A stretch of DNA of 64,000 nt, taken from Thermoleophilia bacterium (GTDB lineage Bacteria; Actinomycetota; Thermoleophilia; RBG-16-64-13). The stretch spans positions 3,368,822 through 3,432,821 of the forward strand of contig JAOSKU010000001.1 in assembly GCA_027493445.1 (NCBI GenBank). The letters are read 5' to 3'. The position numbers were made by a program, and so were the translations under genes. Positions within the stretch are counted from its first letter, which is position 1. Every line of letters starts with the position of its first letter. Under the pieces are notes generated by a model, which was not told the origin of the DNA, made no database searches, and worked only from the letters and a program-made list of their open reading frames with translations. Shown here piece after piece: positions 41,576-51,266 of this stretch.

Positions 41576-42019
41576 GTGATCACCGGCATTCATCATACCT
41601 GCTTGACCGTCAGCGACCTCGAACGCTCCATCGACTTCTACCACCGTTTTCTCGACGCGGAAGTGGTGTGGGATTCCCAGGCGGTGGGTCTGGATCTCAG
41701 CGGCCCCATGGCCGACGCCGTGACCGGCTGCCCGGGCACGAGCCAGCGCGTGGTGTATCTGCAGGCAGGCGGCGATCTCTTCGAGCTCATGACCTTCACG
41801 CCCTCCGGCAAGCCGCAGGGTGGCAACAAGACGAGCGACATCGGCAGCCCGCACGTGTGCTTCCTCACCGACGACATCGACGGTCTCTACGAGAAGCTGG
41901 CAGAGAACGGTGTCCGGCTCCATTGCCCGCCGCAGGATCTGGGCGAGACCCGCCTCTTCTACTTTCGTGACCCTGACGGGATCGTGCTCGAGGCCATGGG
42001 GGGCAAGCCGACGGTGTAG
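41576..42019 (+). CDS. VOC-family (glyoxalase/dioxygenase-like) protein
   Basis: About 147 aa. ITGIHHTCLTVSDLERSIDFYHRFLDAEVVWDS is module 1 and GSPHVCFLTDDIDGLYEKLAENGVRLHCPP ... FYFRDPDGIVLEAMG is module 2, with His residues and a C-terminal Glu as metal ligands. It could be a glyoxalase, epimerase or ring-cleaving enzyme. Starts at a GTG at 41576 with AGGGGGATC upstream. First gene downstream of the regulator's operator; a second promoter and operator follow before the CoA ligase, so it may be a separate unit. Confidence 0.82.
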   Translation: MITGIHHTCLTVSDLERSIDFYHRFLDAEVVWDSQAVGLDLSGPMADAVTGCPGTSQRVVYLQAGGDLFELMTFTPSGKPQGGNKTSDIGSPHVCFLTDDIDGLYEKLAENGVRLHCPPQDLGETRLFYFRDPDGIVLEAMGGKPTV

Positions 42020-42092
42020 CCTTCCCCTCGTGCAGGCTGCGGGAAGACCGGCAACGGCGCCGTCGCAGGTGTACTCGGCCGCCAATTGCTGG

Positions 42093-42122
42093 TTGACATC
42101 ATTGGGCCCCGCCGCTTATGAT
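42093..42122 (+). promoter_or_regulatory. Sigma-70 promoter of the CoA-ligase/carboxylase operon
   Basis: TTGACA (42093-42098), an 18-base spacer and TATGAT (42117-42122), the same boxes and spacing as the VOC promoter. It lies in the 261-bp gap after the VOC gene, which otherwise holds the operator and the leader of the CoA-ligase gene. Confidence 0.75.
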
Positions 42123-42126
42123 TCGC

Positions 42127-42144
42127 TATCGTCAGACGTTAGAC
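42127..42144 (+). promoter_or_regulatory. Operator, exact copy 2 of TATCGTCAGACGTTAGAC
   Basis: Identical 18 bases, starting 5 bases after the -10 box, again over the probable transcription start. The repeated geometry at two unrelated genes argues for a repressor site and against chance. Confidence 0.72.
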
Positions 42145-42280
42145 CTCCTGAGGGTGCGCGGAGCCTTCGCAGAGAGCCGTTGTGCGGAGGGAGTGTCGGT
42201 ACGTGTGGGCAGGCGCGAGAGGGCGTCGGGCTTTCTCGCAAGCGATCACGTCCAAAGTTGGAACAAAGGGGGGAGTCGCT

Positions 42281-43615
42281 TTGGGGGGAGAGTTCCGCAA
42301 CCGCGAGATCGAGACCATGACGCCCGCTGAGCTGGCGCGCATCCAGGAAGAGAAGCTCGCCCGGCAGGTGCGCTACGTCTACGAGCGCGCGCCATTTTAT
42401 CGCAAGAAGCTGTCGGAAGCCGGCCTCAGGCCGGAGGACGTGACCACCCTGGGGGGTCTCGCGCGTGTCCCGTTCACCACCAAGGACGAGCTACGCGACA
42501 GCCAGCTGGCCGATCCGCCGCTGGGGAGCCACGCGGCGGTGCCCCTGGCCGACGCCATCCGGGTGCACTCCTCCACGGGCACCACGGGCCGTCCCAGCTT
42601 CGTGGGCATCACTCGTCACGACGCGTCGGTCTGGACCGACCTGACCGCCCGTTCGCTGCACGCCCAGGGGCTCCGGCCGCAGGACATCGTGCTTCATGCC
42701 GCCGGCCTCACCATGTTCGTGGGCGGCCTGCCGGTCAAGGACGCCATCGAGCACATCGGGGCCACCTTCGTGCCCATTGGTACGGGTGCCTCCGAGAAGG
42801 CGGTCATGGCCCTGCAGGTGCTGAAAGCCAACGTCCTCCATTGCACGCCGTCGTACGCCATCTACCTGGCTGAGTACGTGCGCGCCAACTACGGGCTCGC
42901 TCCCCAAGAGCTGGGGCTGGAGCGCATCACGGTGGGGGCGGAGCCGGGCGGCGGCATTCCGGCCGTCCGCCAGCGCATCCAGAACGAGTGGGGGGCCCGG
43001 CTCACGGAGGGCATGGGCAACGCCGACATGGCGCCCATCATCTTCGGCGAGTGCTTCGAGCAGGGGGGCATGCACTTCAACGCCCAGGAGTACATCATCC
43101 CCGAGATCATCGATCCCGAGAGCGGCGAGCGCCTGGCCATCGAACAAGGCGTCTCAGGCGAGATGGTCTATACCGCGATCGACCGGGAATGCTGCCCATT
43201 GCTGCGTTTCCGCACTCGTGATCGGGTGATCGTCACCGCCACCGAATGCAGCTGCGGGCGCACCAGCTTCCGCATCCGCTGCGTAGGGCGCACCGACGAC
43301 ATGCTGATCGTGCTGGGCGTCAACGTCTTCCCGTCGGCTGTCAAGGACACCATCTCGTCCCTGGTGCCTGAGACCACCGGTGAGATGCAGATCGTGCTCG
43401 ACGCCCCAGGACCCAAGGTCGCCCCGCCTCTGCGCATCATGGCCGAGTACGGCAACGACGTCACCGACCTGCCCGCGCTGAAGACGAAGATAGAGGGGCT
43501 GATCAAGGACCGCCTCACCATCCTCAGCAAGGTCGAGCTGGTTCCACCGGAAACGTTGCCCCGGTACGACATGAAAGGACAGCTGGTGCGCAAAGCCTAC
43601 GAGGAGGCCCGCTGA
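42281..43615 (+). CDS. Phenylacetate-CoA-ligase-like AMP-forming CoA ligase (PaaK family)
   Basis: Adenylate-forming acyl-CoA ligase of about 444 aa. NREIETMTPAELARIQEEKLARQVRYVYERAPFYRKKL is the typical PaaK opening; the phosphate loop is HSSTGTTGRPS; later come TEGMGNADMAPIIFGECFEQGGMHF, LLRFRTRDRVIVTATECSCGRTSFRIRCVGRTDDMLIVLGVNVFPS and a C-terminal Lys in YDMKGQLVRKA. The TTG at 42281 after AAAGGGGGGAGTCG is chosen; the open frame from 42182 has no family character. In acetophenone degradation a CoA ligase activates the carboxylation product, and the carboxylase-like genes lie directly downstream here, so a beta-keto acid is a reasonable substrate guess. Confidence 0.85.
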   Translation: MGGEFRNREIETMTPAELARIQEEKLARQVRYVYERAPFYRKKLSEAGLRPEDVTTLGGLARVPFTTKDELRDSQLADPPLGSHAAVPLADAIRVHSSTGTTGRPSFVGITRHDASVWTDLTARSLHAQGLRPQDIVLHAAGLTMFVGGLPVKDAIEHIGATFVPIGTGASEKAVMALQVLKANVLHCTPSYAIYLAEYVRANYGLAPQELGLERITVGAEPGGGIPAVRQRIQNEWGARLTEGMGNADMAPIIFGECFEQGGMHFNAQEYIIPEIIDPESGERLAIEQGVSGEMVYTAIDRECCPLLRFRTRDRVIVTATECSCGRTSFRIRCVGRTDDMLIVLGVNVFPSAVKDTISSLVPETTGEMQIVLDAPGPKVAPPLRIMAEYGNDVTDLPALKTKIEGLIKDRLTILSKVELVPPETLPRYDMKGQLVRKAYEEAR

Positions 43616-43670
43616 CACCGGGCCGATCGCCGCAGACTCCACTGGCAAGCTAGACGGTATAGGGGGGCTG

Positions 43671-45709
43671 ATGGGCTTCACCATAGACATCGACACCGGG
43701 GGACGTTCACCGATGGCTTCTTCACAAGCGACCAGGAGGTGCGCTACGCGAAGGTGCCCACGACCCCCCACGACCTGACAGTTTGCCTGGTCGACGTCAT
43801 CGAGAAGGGCGCGGGGCTTTTCGGGCTGCCCAAGGAGGAGCTGCTCGGCGGGACCGACGTCATCCGCTACTCGACGACGGTGGGTACGAACGCCATCATT
43901 CAGCGATCCGGACCGAAGCTGGGCGTGCTGGTGACCAAAGGGCACGAGCGCGACCTCTACGGCGTCGAGGGCAACGGGCTCGACGTGTTCGTGGCGGAGG
44001 ACATGGTCATCGGTCTCGACGAGGAGGTGGGGATAGAGGGTGTCGTGCGGTCCCTTGATGTCAACGAGGCCCTGCATGCCATCGAGACCTTGATCGACCG
44101 GGGCGCCCGCACCATCGTGGTCAGCCTGCGGAACGCCTCGTACGACCCGGTGCACGAGCGGGCAGTCAAGAACGCCTTCGAGCTCGAGTACCAGCCCCAC
44201 TACCTGGGCATCGTGCCTCTCATCTTGTCGACCGACCTCTCCCGCCGGCGCGACGATTTCAAGCGCACGGCCACCACCCTCATCAACGCCTACCTGCACC
44301 GCGACATGGTCAAGTACCTCTACCGGGGCGACGAGGAGCTACGCCGCGCCTGGTACGACCGGCCCCTGTTGATCACCCATTCGAGCGGGGGGACGGCCCG
44401 GGTGGCCAAGACCACCGCCCTCAACACCTACAACTCCGGCCCGGCGGCCGGCATGCTGGGGAGCGCGCGTATCGCCCAGCTGTACGGGCTGGGGAACCTC
44501 GTCAGCACCGACATGGGCGGAACCAGCATGGACATCGGCTTCATTGTCGATGGGGCCTACGACTACGAGATCGAGCCCGAGATCGAGGGCGTGCCGGTGT
44601 ACCTGCCGATGATCCAGGTCACCACCATCGGGGCCGGGGGCGGATCGATCGCCTGGGTCGACTCGTCGGGTGAGGTCCAGGTCGGCCCGCAGAGCGCCGG
44701 CGCGCAGCCGGGCCCGGCGGCCTTCGATCTGGGAGGGATGGAGCCCACTGTCACCGATGCCGACATCATCCTCGGGTACATCGACCCCGACAACTTCCTG
44801 GGCGGAGCCATGAAGCTCGACCGCCAGAAGGCGGTCAAGGCCATCGCCGACCGCATCGCGGGTCCCCTCTCCCTGTCGGTGGAGGAGGCCGCCCTCCGCA
44901 TCAAGGAGAAAGTCGACGGTAACATCGGCGCTCGCATCGCTCGCGAAGTGGAGGCGCTAGGGCGCCGGGCCGAGGACTTCGCCCTGCTGGCCTACGGCGG
45001 CGCCGGTGCCACCCACTGCTGCGGCTATGCGTCGGCCTTGGGGGTGGACCGCATCATCACGTTCCCTTACTCGGCCGTGTTCAGCGCTTTCGGGTCTTCC
45101 ACCGCCGACGTGGTGCACCACTACACCCACACCGAGCCGCTGGCCGCCCGCTCGAGGAGCCAGGGTGTGCACGCCTTCGAGACCGGGCGCTTCAACGCCA
45201 TCATCGGGGACCTGCGGGCGCGGGCCCTGCACGACATCCGCGGGGAGGGCTTCGGCGCCGATGAGGTCACCTTCGAGCTCGACCTCATCGCCGGCACCCC
45301 GGACGGGAACGCGCGCCTCGTGCGCTCGCCCCTGCTCGACTTCGCAGGCGAGGAGGAGCTGCGCACGGTATGCGACGCCTGCGTGCCCGGCGCCGGCGAC
45401 GTGGTGTTCGACACCTTCATGCTCCGAGCTCGGGGAACGATCCCCCATTGGAACATGCAGGCCTGGGAGCTGGGGCCGGAGGACCCCTCGGCCGCGCTCA
45501 AGACCGAGCGGCCGGTCTACTGGGCGGGCGGCTTGCGCGACACCAAGGTCTACGACTACGAGCGCCTGCAGGCCGGCAACGTGGTCCACGGACCGGCGGT
45601 GATCGAGTCCGACAGCACCACCTACGTACTGCCCGAAGGGGCCGGCCTGACGGTGGATCGGTACCGCAACGGCATCATCGAGATCGCCAGGGGAGGGGGA
45701 GCCCGGTGA
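43671..45709 (+). CDS. HyuA-family (hydantoinase A/acetophenone carboxylase-like) subunit 1, frameshifted
   Basis: About 679 aa when restored. It opens MGFTIDIDTGG, and after the G5 run at 43698-43702 one missing G must be added to give TFTDGFFTSDQEVRYAKVPTTP, the HyuA phosphate-binding opening. It continues with LRYSTTVGTNAIIQRSGPKLGVLVTKGHE, NSGPAAGMLGSARIAQLYGLGNLVSTDMGGTSMDIGF and AQPGPAAFDLGGMEPTVTDADIILGYIDPDNFLGG, all hallmark HyuA/Hydant_A motifs. ATG 43671 follows AGGGGGGCTG. First of a four-gene cassette HyuA-gamma-HyuA-HyuB, the order reported for acetophenone carboxylase. Confidence 0.88.
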
Positions 45710-46062
45710 AACGCCAGATCACGGAGTATCTCGACATCGACCTCGTGAGCGAGATGTGGTGCTGCCACTCCTGCGGCGAGCAGCTCATCTCGGCCCGCGA
45801 GCCGTACAAGAAAGGCTGCCTGGTGGCCGAGAGGGATCCGCGTGAGGTGCACCGGCCGGTCATCGAGGGAGGTCCGTTCACCTTCGCGCCCGACCCAGAG
45901 TGGTGCCGCCTTCTGGAGTTCTACTGCCCGGGCTGCGGAGGCATGATCGAGACGGAGTACCTGCCACCCGGCCACCCGGTCACCCACGACATCGAGCTCG
46001 ACATCGATGCGCTGAAGCGGAAGCACCTGGGGGGAGACGAAGCCGCGGGGGGCAACGGATGA
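45706..46062 (+). CDS. Small zinc-binding subunit of an acetone/acetophenone-carboxylase-like enzyme
   Basis: A 118-aa protein with two Cys pairs, CCHSCGE near residue 15 and CPGCGG near residue 73, and ITEYLDIDLVSEMWCCHSCGEQLISAREPYKKGCLV ... FYCPGCGGMIETEYLPPGHPVTHDIELDI. This matches the small (about 15-kDa) gamma-type subunit of acetone and acetophenone carboxylases. A GTG start overlaps the preceding stop (GTGA); its stop overlaps the next ATG (ATGA). The coupling shows it is part of one enzyme complex with the HyuA and HyuB proteins. Confidence 0.85.
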   Translation: MKRQITEYLDIDLVSEMWCCHSCGEQLISAREPYKKGCLVAERDPREVHRPVIEGGPFTFAPDPEWCRLLEFYCPGCGGMIETEYLPPGHPVTHDIELDIDALKRKHLGGDEAAGGNG

Positions 46063-48185
46063 CCAGAACCATCGACATCGACATCGGCGGGACGTTCACC
46101 GACTGCTTCGTCGTCTGGGACGAGGGCACGGTCACGGGCAAGAGCCTGACCACGCGCCACAACCTGAGCCTCGGCTTCAAGCGAGCCCTCAAGGAGGCGG
46201 CCGGCAAGCTCGACCTGTCGCTCCAGGACGTGCTGGCCCAGACCGACACGCTGCGCTACTCGACCACCATCGCCACCAACGCCCTGGTGGAGAGGAAGGG
46301 TCCGAAGCTGGGTCTCATCACCACCATGGGGCACGAGGACACGGTTCTCATCGGCAAGGGCAGCCAGTGGGCCCACGGCCTCACCAACGAGGAGCAGCGC
46401 AATGTAGCCGCCATGCGCAAGCCCGACCCGTTGATCCCCTCGGAGATGACCGTGGGCCTGCGGGAGCGCATCGACTGCTTCGGGAAGGTGGTCGTCCCCC
46501 TGGAGCGCCAGGAGGTGCTGGAGAAGGTTCAGTACCTGGTGGACAAGGGCTGCCGGGGTTTCATCGTTTCGCTGCTGTGGTCGTTCCTCAACCCGGCTCA
46601 CGAGCAGCTGGTCAAGCAGATCATCCGCGACGAGTACCCCGACGTGTACCTGGGCAACGCTCCCGTGATGCTCTCGAGCGAGGTGGCTCCTAAGCTGGGC
46701 GAGTACGCCCGCACCATGACCACCGTCCTCAACGGCTACCTGCACGCCGAGATGAAGGAGGAGCTCACCGCCCTGGCCGAGGACCTGCGCGACGACGGCT
46801 TCCGCAAGCCGGTGCTGATCGTGCACAACACCGGCGGGACGGCGAAGACCTCGCGCACGACTGCCGTGGCCACCCACAATGCCGGTCCGGTGGCCGGCCT
46901 GCTGGGGGCAGCCTACCTGGCCAAGAACCTCTACGAGTACGACAACGTGATCGTCTCGGACATGGGCGGCACCAGCTTCGACATCGGGGTCATGGCTCGG
47001 GGGAGCATCCGCTTCTATCAGTTCAACCCCATCATCGATCGCTGGCAGGTCAACATCTCCATGATCGAGACCAAGGCCATCGGGGCCGGGGGTGGATCGA
47101 TCGCCTGGATCCACCCCACCTACCGCACCATCCAGATCGGGCCCCAGAGCGCCGGCTCCATGCCCGGACCGGCCGCCTTCGACATGGGCGGCACCCAGCC
47201 CACCGTCACCGACGCCGACATCGTGCTCGGCTACATCAACCCCGACTACTATCTGGGCGGCCGCGCCCGGCTGAACAAGCAGCGTTCCATCGACGCCGTC
47301 AAGGAGCACATCGCCGATCCCCTGAGCATCGAGGTGGAGGAGGCCGCTCTGCGTATCAAGCGCATCGTCGATGGCAACATGGGCAACGAGATCTTCAAAG
47401 AAACCGCCCTCAAAGGCTTCGATCCGCGGGAGTTCGTGCTCTTCTCCTACGGCGGCGCCGGCCCCACCCACTGCAGCGGCTACGCCGGGTACGTGGGAGT
47501 GAACAAGGTGGTCACCTTCCCCTTCGCGTCGGTCTTCTGCGCCTTCGGCGCTTCGACCATGGACATCATGCACCAGTACGAGCTCTCGAAGCACGTGATC
47601 CTTTTCGACCCGAAGACCGGCTCGCTGCTGGACGACTACGACGTCTTCAACCGCACGGTTGAGGAGTTGCAGGCGCTCGCGGCCCGCGACATGCAGGGTG
47701 AGGGCTTCGACCCGAGCCGCATCATCTGGAGCCTGGAGCTCGAGATGCGCTACGGCACCCAGCTCAACTCGGCCCGCGTGCCTTCTCCGCGCATCCTGGT
47801 GCACAGCCCCGAAGACGTGCAGGCCGTGCTCGACGCCCACACCGGCGAGTACAAGGTGGTCTATGGGGCCATCGCCGCCTATCCGGAGGGCGGGGTCGAG
47901 ATCGACACCTTCGTCCTCAAGGCCACCGTGCCCATGGAGAAGTACCGTTTTCCCGCCTTTCCCTTGGAGGGAGCCGACCCGAGCGCCGCCCGTAAAGGGC
48001 AGCGGCCCGTCTGGTGGGAGGACGGGCAGCGCGACACCATCATCTACGACCGCAGCCTGCTGCGCGCGGGCAACGTGGTGGAAGGCCCGGCGGTGGTGGA
48101 AGCCGAGGACACCACGTACGTCGTCCCGCCCGACAGGCTGTTCCGCATCGACCGGTACCTAAACGGCAATATCGAGGAAGCATAG
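46059..48185 (+). CDS. HyuA-family (acetophenone carboxylase-like) subunit 2
   Basis: About 708 aa, intact. Opens TRTIDIDIGGTFTDCFVVWDEGTVTGKSLTTRHNLSLGFKRAL (ATP-binding phosphate loop); LRYSTTIATNALVERKGPKLGLITTMGHED; DNVIVSDMGGTSFDIGVMARG; GSMPGPAAFDMGGTQPTVTDADIVLGYINPDYYLGG; ends with YDRSLLRAGNVVEGPAVVEAEDTTYVVPP. It is a paralogue of the 43.7-kb subunit and larger. Two different HyuA-like subunits plus one HyuB fit a carboxylase that phosphorylates both substrate and bicarbonate better than a simple hydantoinase. Confidence 0.9.
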   Translation: MTRTIDIDIGGTFTDCFVVWDEGTVTGKSLTTRHNLSLGFKRALKEAAGKLDLSLQDVLAQTDTLRYSTTIATNALVERKGPKLGLITTMGHEDTVLIGKGSQWAHGLTNEEQRNVAAMRKPDPLIPSEMTVGLRERIDCFGKVVVPLERQEVLEKVQYLVDKGCRGFIVSLLWSFLNPAHEQLVKQIIRDEYPDVYLGNAPVMLSSEVAPKLGEYARTMTTVLNGYLHAEMKEELTALAEDLRDDGFRKPVLIVHNTGGTAKTSRTTAVATHNAGPVAGLLGAAYLAKNLYEYDNVIVSDMGGTSFDIGVMARGSIRFYQFNPIIDRWQVNISMIETKAIGAGGGSIAWIHPTYRTIQIGPQSAGSMPGPAAFDMGGTQPTVTDADIVLGYINPDYYLGGRARLNKQRSIDAVKEHIADPLSIEVEEAALRIKRIVDGNMGNEIFKETALKGFDPREFVLFSYGGAGPTHCSGYAGYVGVNKVVTFPFASVFCAFGASTMDIMHQYELSKHVILFDPKTGSLLDDYDVFNRTVEELQALAARDMQGEGFDPSRIIWSLELEMRYGTQLNSARVPSPRILVHSPEDVQAVLDAHTGEYKVVYGAIAAYPEGGVEIDTFVLKATVPMEKYRFPAFPLEGADPSAARKGQRPVWWEDGQRDTIIYDRSLLRAGNVVEGPAVVEAEDTTYVVPPDRLFRIDRYLNGNIEEA

Positions 48186-48194
48186 GGGGACCAC

Positions 48195-50231
48195 ATGGGC
48201 ATGAAACTCGACACAGCCGCCATGTGGAAGCCGAGCCCGCCCTCGGAGCGCGAGCTCGCCTGCGTCGACCTGGTAGAGGCGGCCGACTTCGAGATCTACA
48301 GCAAGAAGCTCGACCTCATCTGCGCGGAGGCCCGCGTCATCTTCGTCAAGATGGGCGCCGCCCAGATGCTGCAGTCAGGCGACGTGGCCCTGGGCATCTA
48401 CACCGCCCAGGGCGACCTGGCGGCGGCCGATGTCAGCATCTATCTGCACCTGGTGACCGGCCAGATCCCGATCAAGTACATCATCCAGGCCTACCTGGAC
48501 GACTCCACGGTGGGCGTCAGGGACGGCGACATCTTCTTCGTCAACGAGGCCACCTTCGGCGGTATCCACAACCCCGACATGATCGCCATCATGCCCATCT
48601 TCCACGAGGACGAGCTGGTGGGTTGGACGCTGGCCGCCCTGCACGAGGGCGAGACGGGCGCCGTCGACCCCGGGGGCATGTCGGTGGCCGCCAAGACCCG
48701 CTACGAGGAAGGCATGCACTGGATCCCCTTCAAGGTGGGGGAGGACTACCAGCTGAAGAAGGACCTGGTCGACATGATGGCCAACCAGGTTCGCGACCCG
48801 CGTATGCACACCATCGACCTCAAGGCCCGGGCTGCCGCCTGCGAGCGCATGATCAAGCGGGTGCGCGAGGAGGTCATCGCCCGCAAGGGGGTCGACTTCT
48901 TCATCGGCCTCATGCGCAAGAACATCGACGTGGCCGTCGAGGCCGGCCGGGCCATGGTGCGCGAGCTGAACGACGGTGTCTACCGCACGGTCATGTTCCT
49001 CGACGCCGTGGGCGCCGACTACGGGCTGGTGCGGATGATGGTGACACTGAAGAAGCAGGGCGACGAGATCGTGCTCGACTTCAGCGGCACTTCACCGGAG
49101 ACGCCCGACGGCCCCTTCAACACCTACAAGCACGTGGTCATCGCCGGCTCGGCTCTCTACATCTACCAGTTCCTGTTCTCCGACCTGCCTCCTACCGCCG
49201 GGGCCATGTCCCCCTTCGAGTACGAGTTCACCCCCGGGTCCCTGCTTGACGCCGGCCCCGACGCGGCTGTGGCGTGCGGGGTGCTGACCTCGGGCTTCCT
49301 GGCCTTCTACGCCATCCCCGCCAGCTTCGCAAAGATGCTCTTCGACAGCCGGTGGCGCGATCGGGCGGTGGCCAGCTGGGGCACGCCTTCTCCGCCCTTC
49401 ATGTACGGGGGGCTGAACCAGTACGGCCTGCCGGTGGCCGGCCTGGCCTCCGACGCCCTGAATACGCAGGGTGGGGGCGCGCGGCAAGATCGGGACGGCG
49501 AGAACGTGGCCGGCTTCTCCTTCTGCCCCACCGGTGTCCTGCAGGACGCGGAGTTCGTCGAGCTGCAGCTTCCCTGGTTCTACCTCTTCCGCAATCGCTT
49601 CATGGCGGACAACCACGGCTTCGGCAAGTACCGGGGCGGCACTGGTGTCATGATCGGATACGCGCCGCACAATGTGCCCTTCCTCGTGTGTGGTTCCTCC
49701 CAAGGCGGCAACAAGTTCCCGCCCGAGAAGGGCCTGTTCGGCGGCTACGCCGCCATGACCGCTCCGGCCGTCTCGATCACCAAGAGCGATCTGCCCGAGC
49801 TGTTCGCCGCCTCCAGCAAGAAGATCCCCTATGATGTCTACGAGATGCTCGAGAAGCGGGAGGTCCAGGGCGACTACGCCATTGAGAGTATGATCCGGCC
49901 GTTCCGGCCGGTGCCTGGTGACGACATCATGCTCATGCCCTCGCTGGGTGGCAGCAGCTACGGTGACGTGCTGGAGCGCGATCCGGATCTGGTGATGGCC
50001 GACCTCAAGGCGGGCGTCACCACCCACTGGACGGCCGAGAACGTCTACCGAGTCGTCTATCACGCGGACACGCTGCGGGCCGACCACGAGGCCACAGCCA
50101 GAGCTCGCGACGCCGAGCGCGAAGCCCGCAAGAAGCGGGGACGGCCCTACGCGGAGTTCGAGAAAGAGTGGTTACAGAAGCGGCCGGCCGATGAGATAAT
50201 CAAGCGGTACGGTGATTGGCCCAACCCGTAA
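48195..50231 (+). CDS. HyuB-family (hydantoinase B/acetophenone carboxylase-like) subunit
   Basis: A 678-aa protein of the Hydantoinase_B family. DFEIYSKKLDLICAEARVIFVKMGAAQMLQSGDVALGIYTAQGD, IKYIIQAYLDDSTVGVRDGDIFFVNEATFGGIHNPDMIAIMPIFHEDELVGWT and LDFSGTSPETPDGPFNTYKHV are hallmark blocks; the central substrate/metal region has GGIHNPDM. ATG 48195 is 9 bases after the HyuA stop with AGGGGGACC upstream. The strongly charged end (ARDAEREARKKRGRPYAEFEKEWLQKRPADEIIKRYGDWP) is also seen in carboxylase-type members. Completes the four-subunit cassette. Confidence 0.9.
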   Translation: MGMKLDTAAMWKPSPPSERELACVDLVEAADFEIYSKKLDLICAEARVIFVKMGAAQMLQSGDVALGIYTAQGDLAAADVSIYLHLVTGQIPIKYIIQAYLDDSTVGVRDGDIFFVNEATFGGIHNPDMIAIMPIFHEDELVGWTLAALHEGETGAVDPGGMSVAAKTRYEEGMHWIPFKVGEDYQLKKDLVDMMANQVRDPRMHTIDLKARAAACERMIKRVREEVIARKGVDFFIGLMRKNIDVAVEAGRAMVRELNDGVYRTVMFLDAVGADYGLVRMMVTLKKQGDEIVLDFSGTSPETPDGPFNTYKHVVIAGSALYIYQFLFSDLPPTAGAMSPFEYEFTPGSLLDAGPDAAVACGVLTSGFLAFYAIPASFAKMLFDSRWRDRAVASWGTPSPPFMYGGLNQYGLPVAGLASDALNTQGGGARQDRDGENVAGFSFCPTGVLQDAEFVELQLPWFYLFRNRFMADNHGFGKYRGGTGVMIGYAPHNVPFLVCGSSQGGNKFPPEKGLFGGYAAMTAPAVSITKSDLPELFAASSKKIPYDVYEMLEKREVQGDYAIESMIRPFRPVPGDDIMLMPSLGGSSYGDVLERDPDLVMADLKAGVTTHWTAENVYRVVYHADTLRADHEATARARDAEREARKKRGRPYAEFEKEWLQKRPADEIIKRYGDWPNP

Positions 50232-50261
50232 GCTCCACGCGCGGGTTGAGGGGGGGGGATC

Positions 50262-51262
50262 ATGGCCAGCAGCACGTCGTCTCGCGAGCTCGTGAGACGC
50301 TATCTCGAAGGACGGTCCACCGAGCGGCTTCCGGTCGTGATGCACCTGGGGCCCTACGCGGCCCGTTTGCAGCAAATGAGCTACGAGCAGATGTGCAGCG
50401 ACGCCACCCTCCTGGCCAACTCGTTGCAGAGTGCGCAGAAGCTCTTCGGCTGCGACGGCCTCATCCTGCTGGCCGACCCTACCATTGAGGCCGAGGCCTG
50501 CGGGTGTGAGATCGCCTGGCAGGACGATCAGCCGCACGTGGCGTCACATCCCGCGGATGGGTCCGACGAATGGCCGGAGAGCGTCCCGTTGGAGGGTGTG
50601 GAAGGACGGGGGCGCCTGGCGGCCTCCTTGAGGCCGCCAGGCGCCTCGCCGCGGTCATCGGCAAGGACGTGGCCCTGTTCCCGGCCGTGACGGGCCCAAT
50701 GACCCTGGCCTCGCATCTGGGCGGCCCCGCCTTCTGGATCGATCTCGAGGAGACCCCGGAACGTGCCTACCGGACCCTGGAAACGGCCGGCCAGGTCATG
50801 CTGCGGGTGGCCCGGCAGTACCTGGACATGGGGTTCGAACAGCTCGTGGTGTCCGATCCGCTCCTCGGCCGGGTCGATCCGGCCCACTATCCGCGGGTGG
50901 CTTCGGTCCTGCGCTCGCTCTGGAACGTGGCCGACTTCTACGAGGCTCGCGTGCTGCTCCAGACCGAGGTGAATGATGCCGCCCGCGTGGAGGAGCTCCT
51001 CGGTCTGGGAGCCGGTGGACTGCTGGTCGAAGGTGGGGTACCCCTGGGCTCGGTGAGTGAGCAGGCCGGCCGGCGCGACCAGCGTCTGGCCGCCGGGCTG
51101 CCGGCCGCCCTCCTCGAGGGAGGCGCCGGCGATCTGGCGCAGGCGCTTTCCGCCTGGCGCACCGAGGTCTGCCCGCCGGGGAGCCTGGCCGCCTGCTGCA
51201 GCATCCCGCGGACGGCGCCGCCCGAGAACGTGCACGAGGTCGCGCGGCTATTGCGGGCGTGA
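50262..51262 (+). CDS. UroD-family protein (methyltransferase-like), frameshifted
   Basis: About 333 aa when joined. N-terminal part SSRELVRRYLEGRSTERLPVVMHLGPYAARLQQMSYEQMCSDATLLANSLQSAQKLFGCDGLILLADPTIEAEACGCEI matches the UroD-type opening (AAR..ERvPv; C-G...). The frame breaks at the G5 run 50608-50612; adding a G gives EGRGAPGGLLEAARRLAAVIGKDVALFPAVTGPMTLASHLGG and a continuing UroD-like barrel. It lies between the carboxylase cassette and the ferredoxin oxidoreductase genes. It may be a methyltransferase or a catalytically different UroD relative; a decarboxylase role is also possible. Confidence 0.75.
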
Positions 51263-51266
51263 ACCT

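Noticed and set aside
45921..47840. A 639-residue minus-strand open frame
   Set aside because: Antisense to the second HyuA gene; His/Val/Gly-rich shadow without domains.
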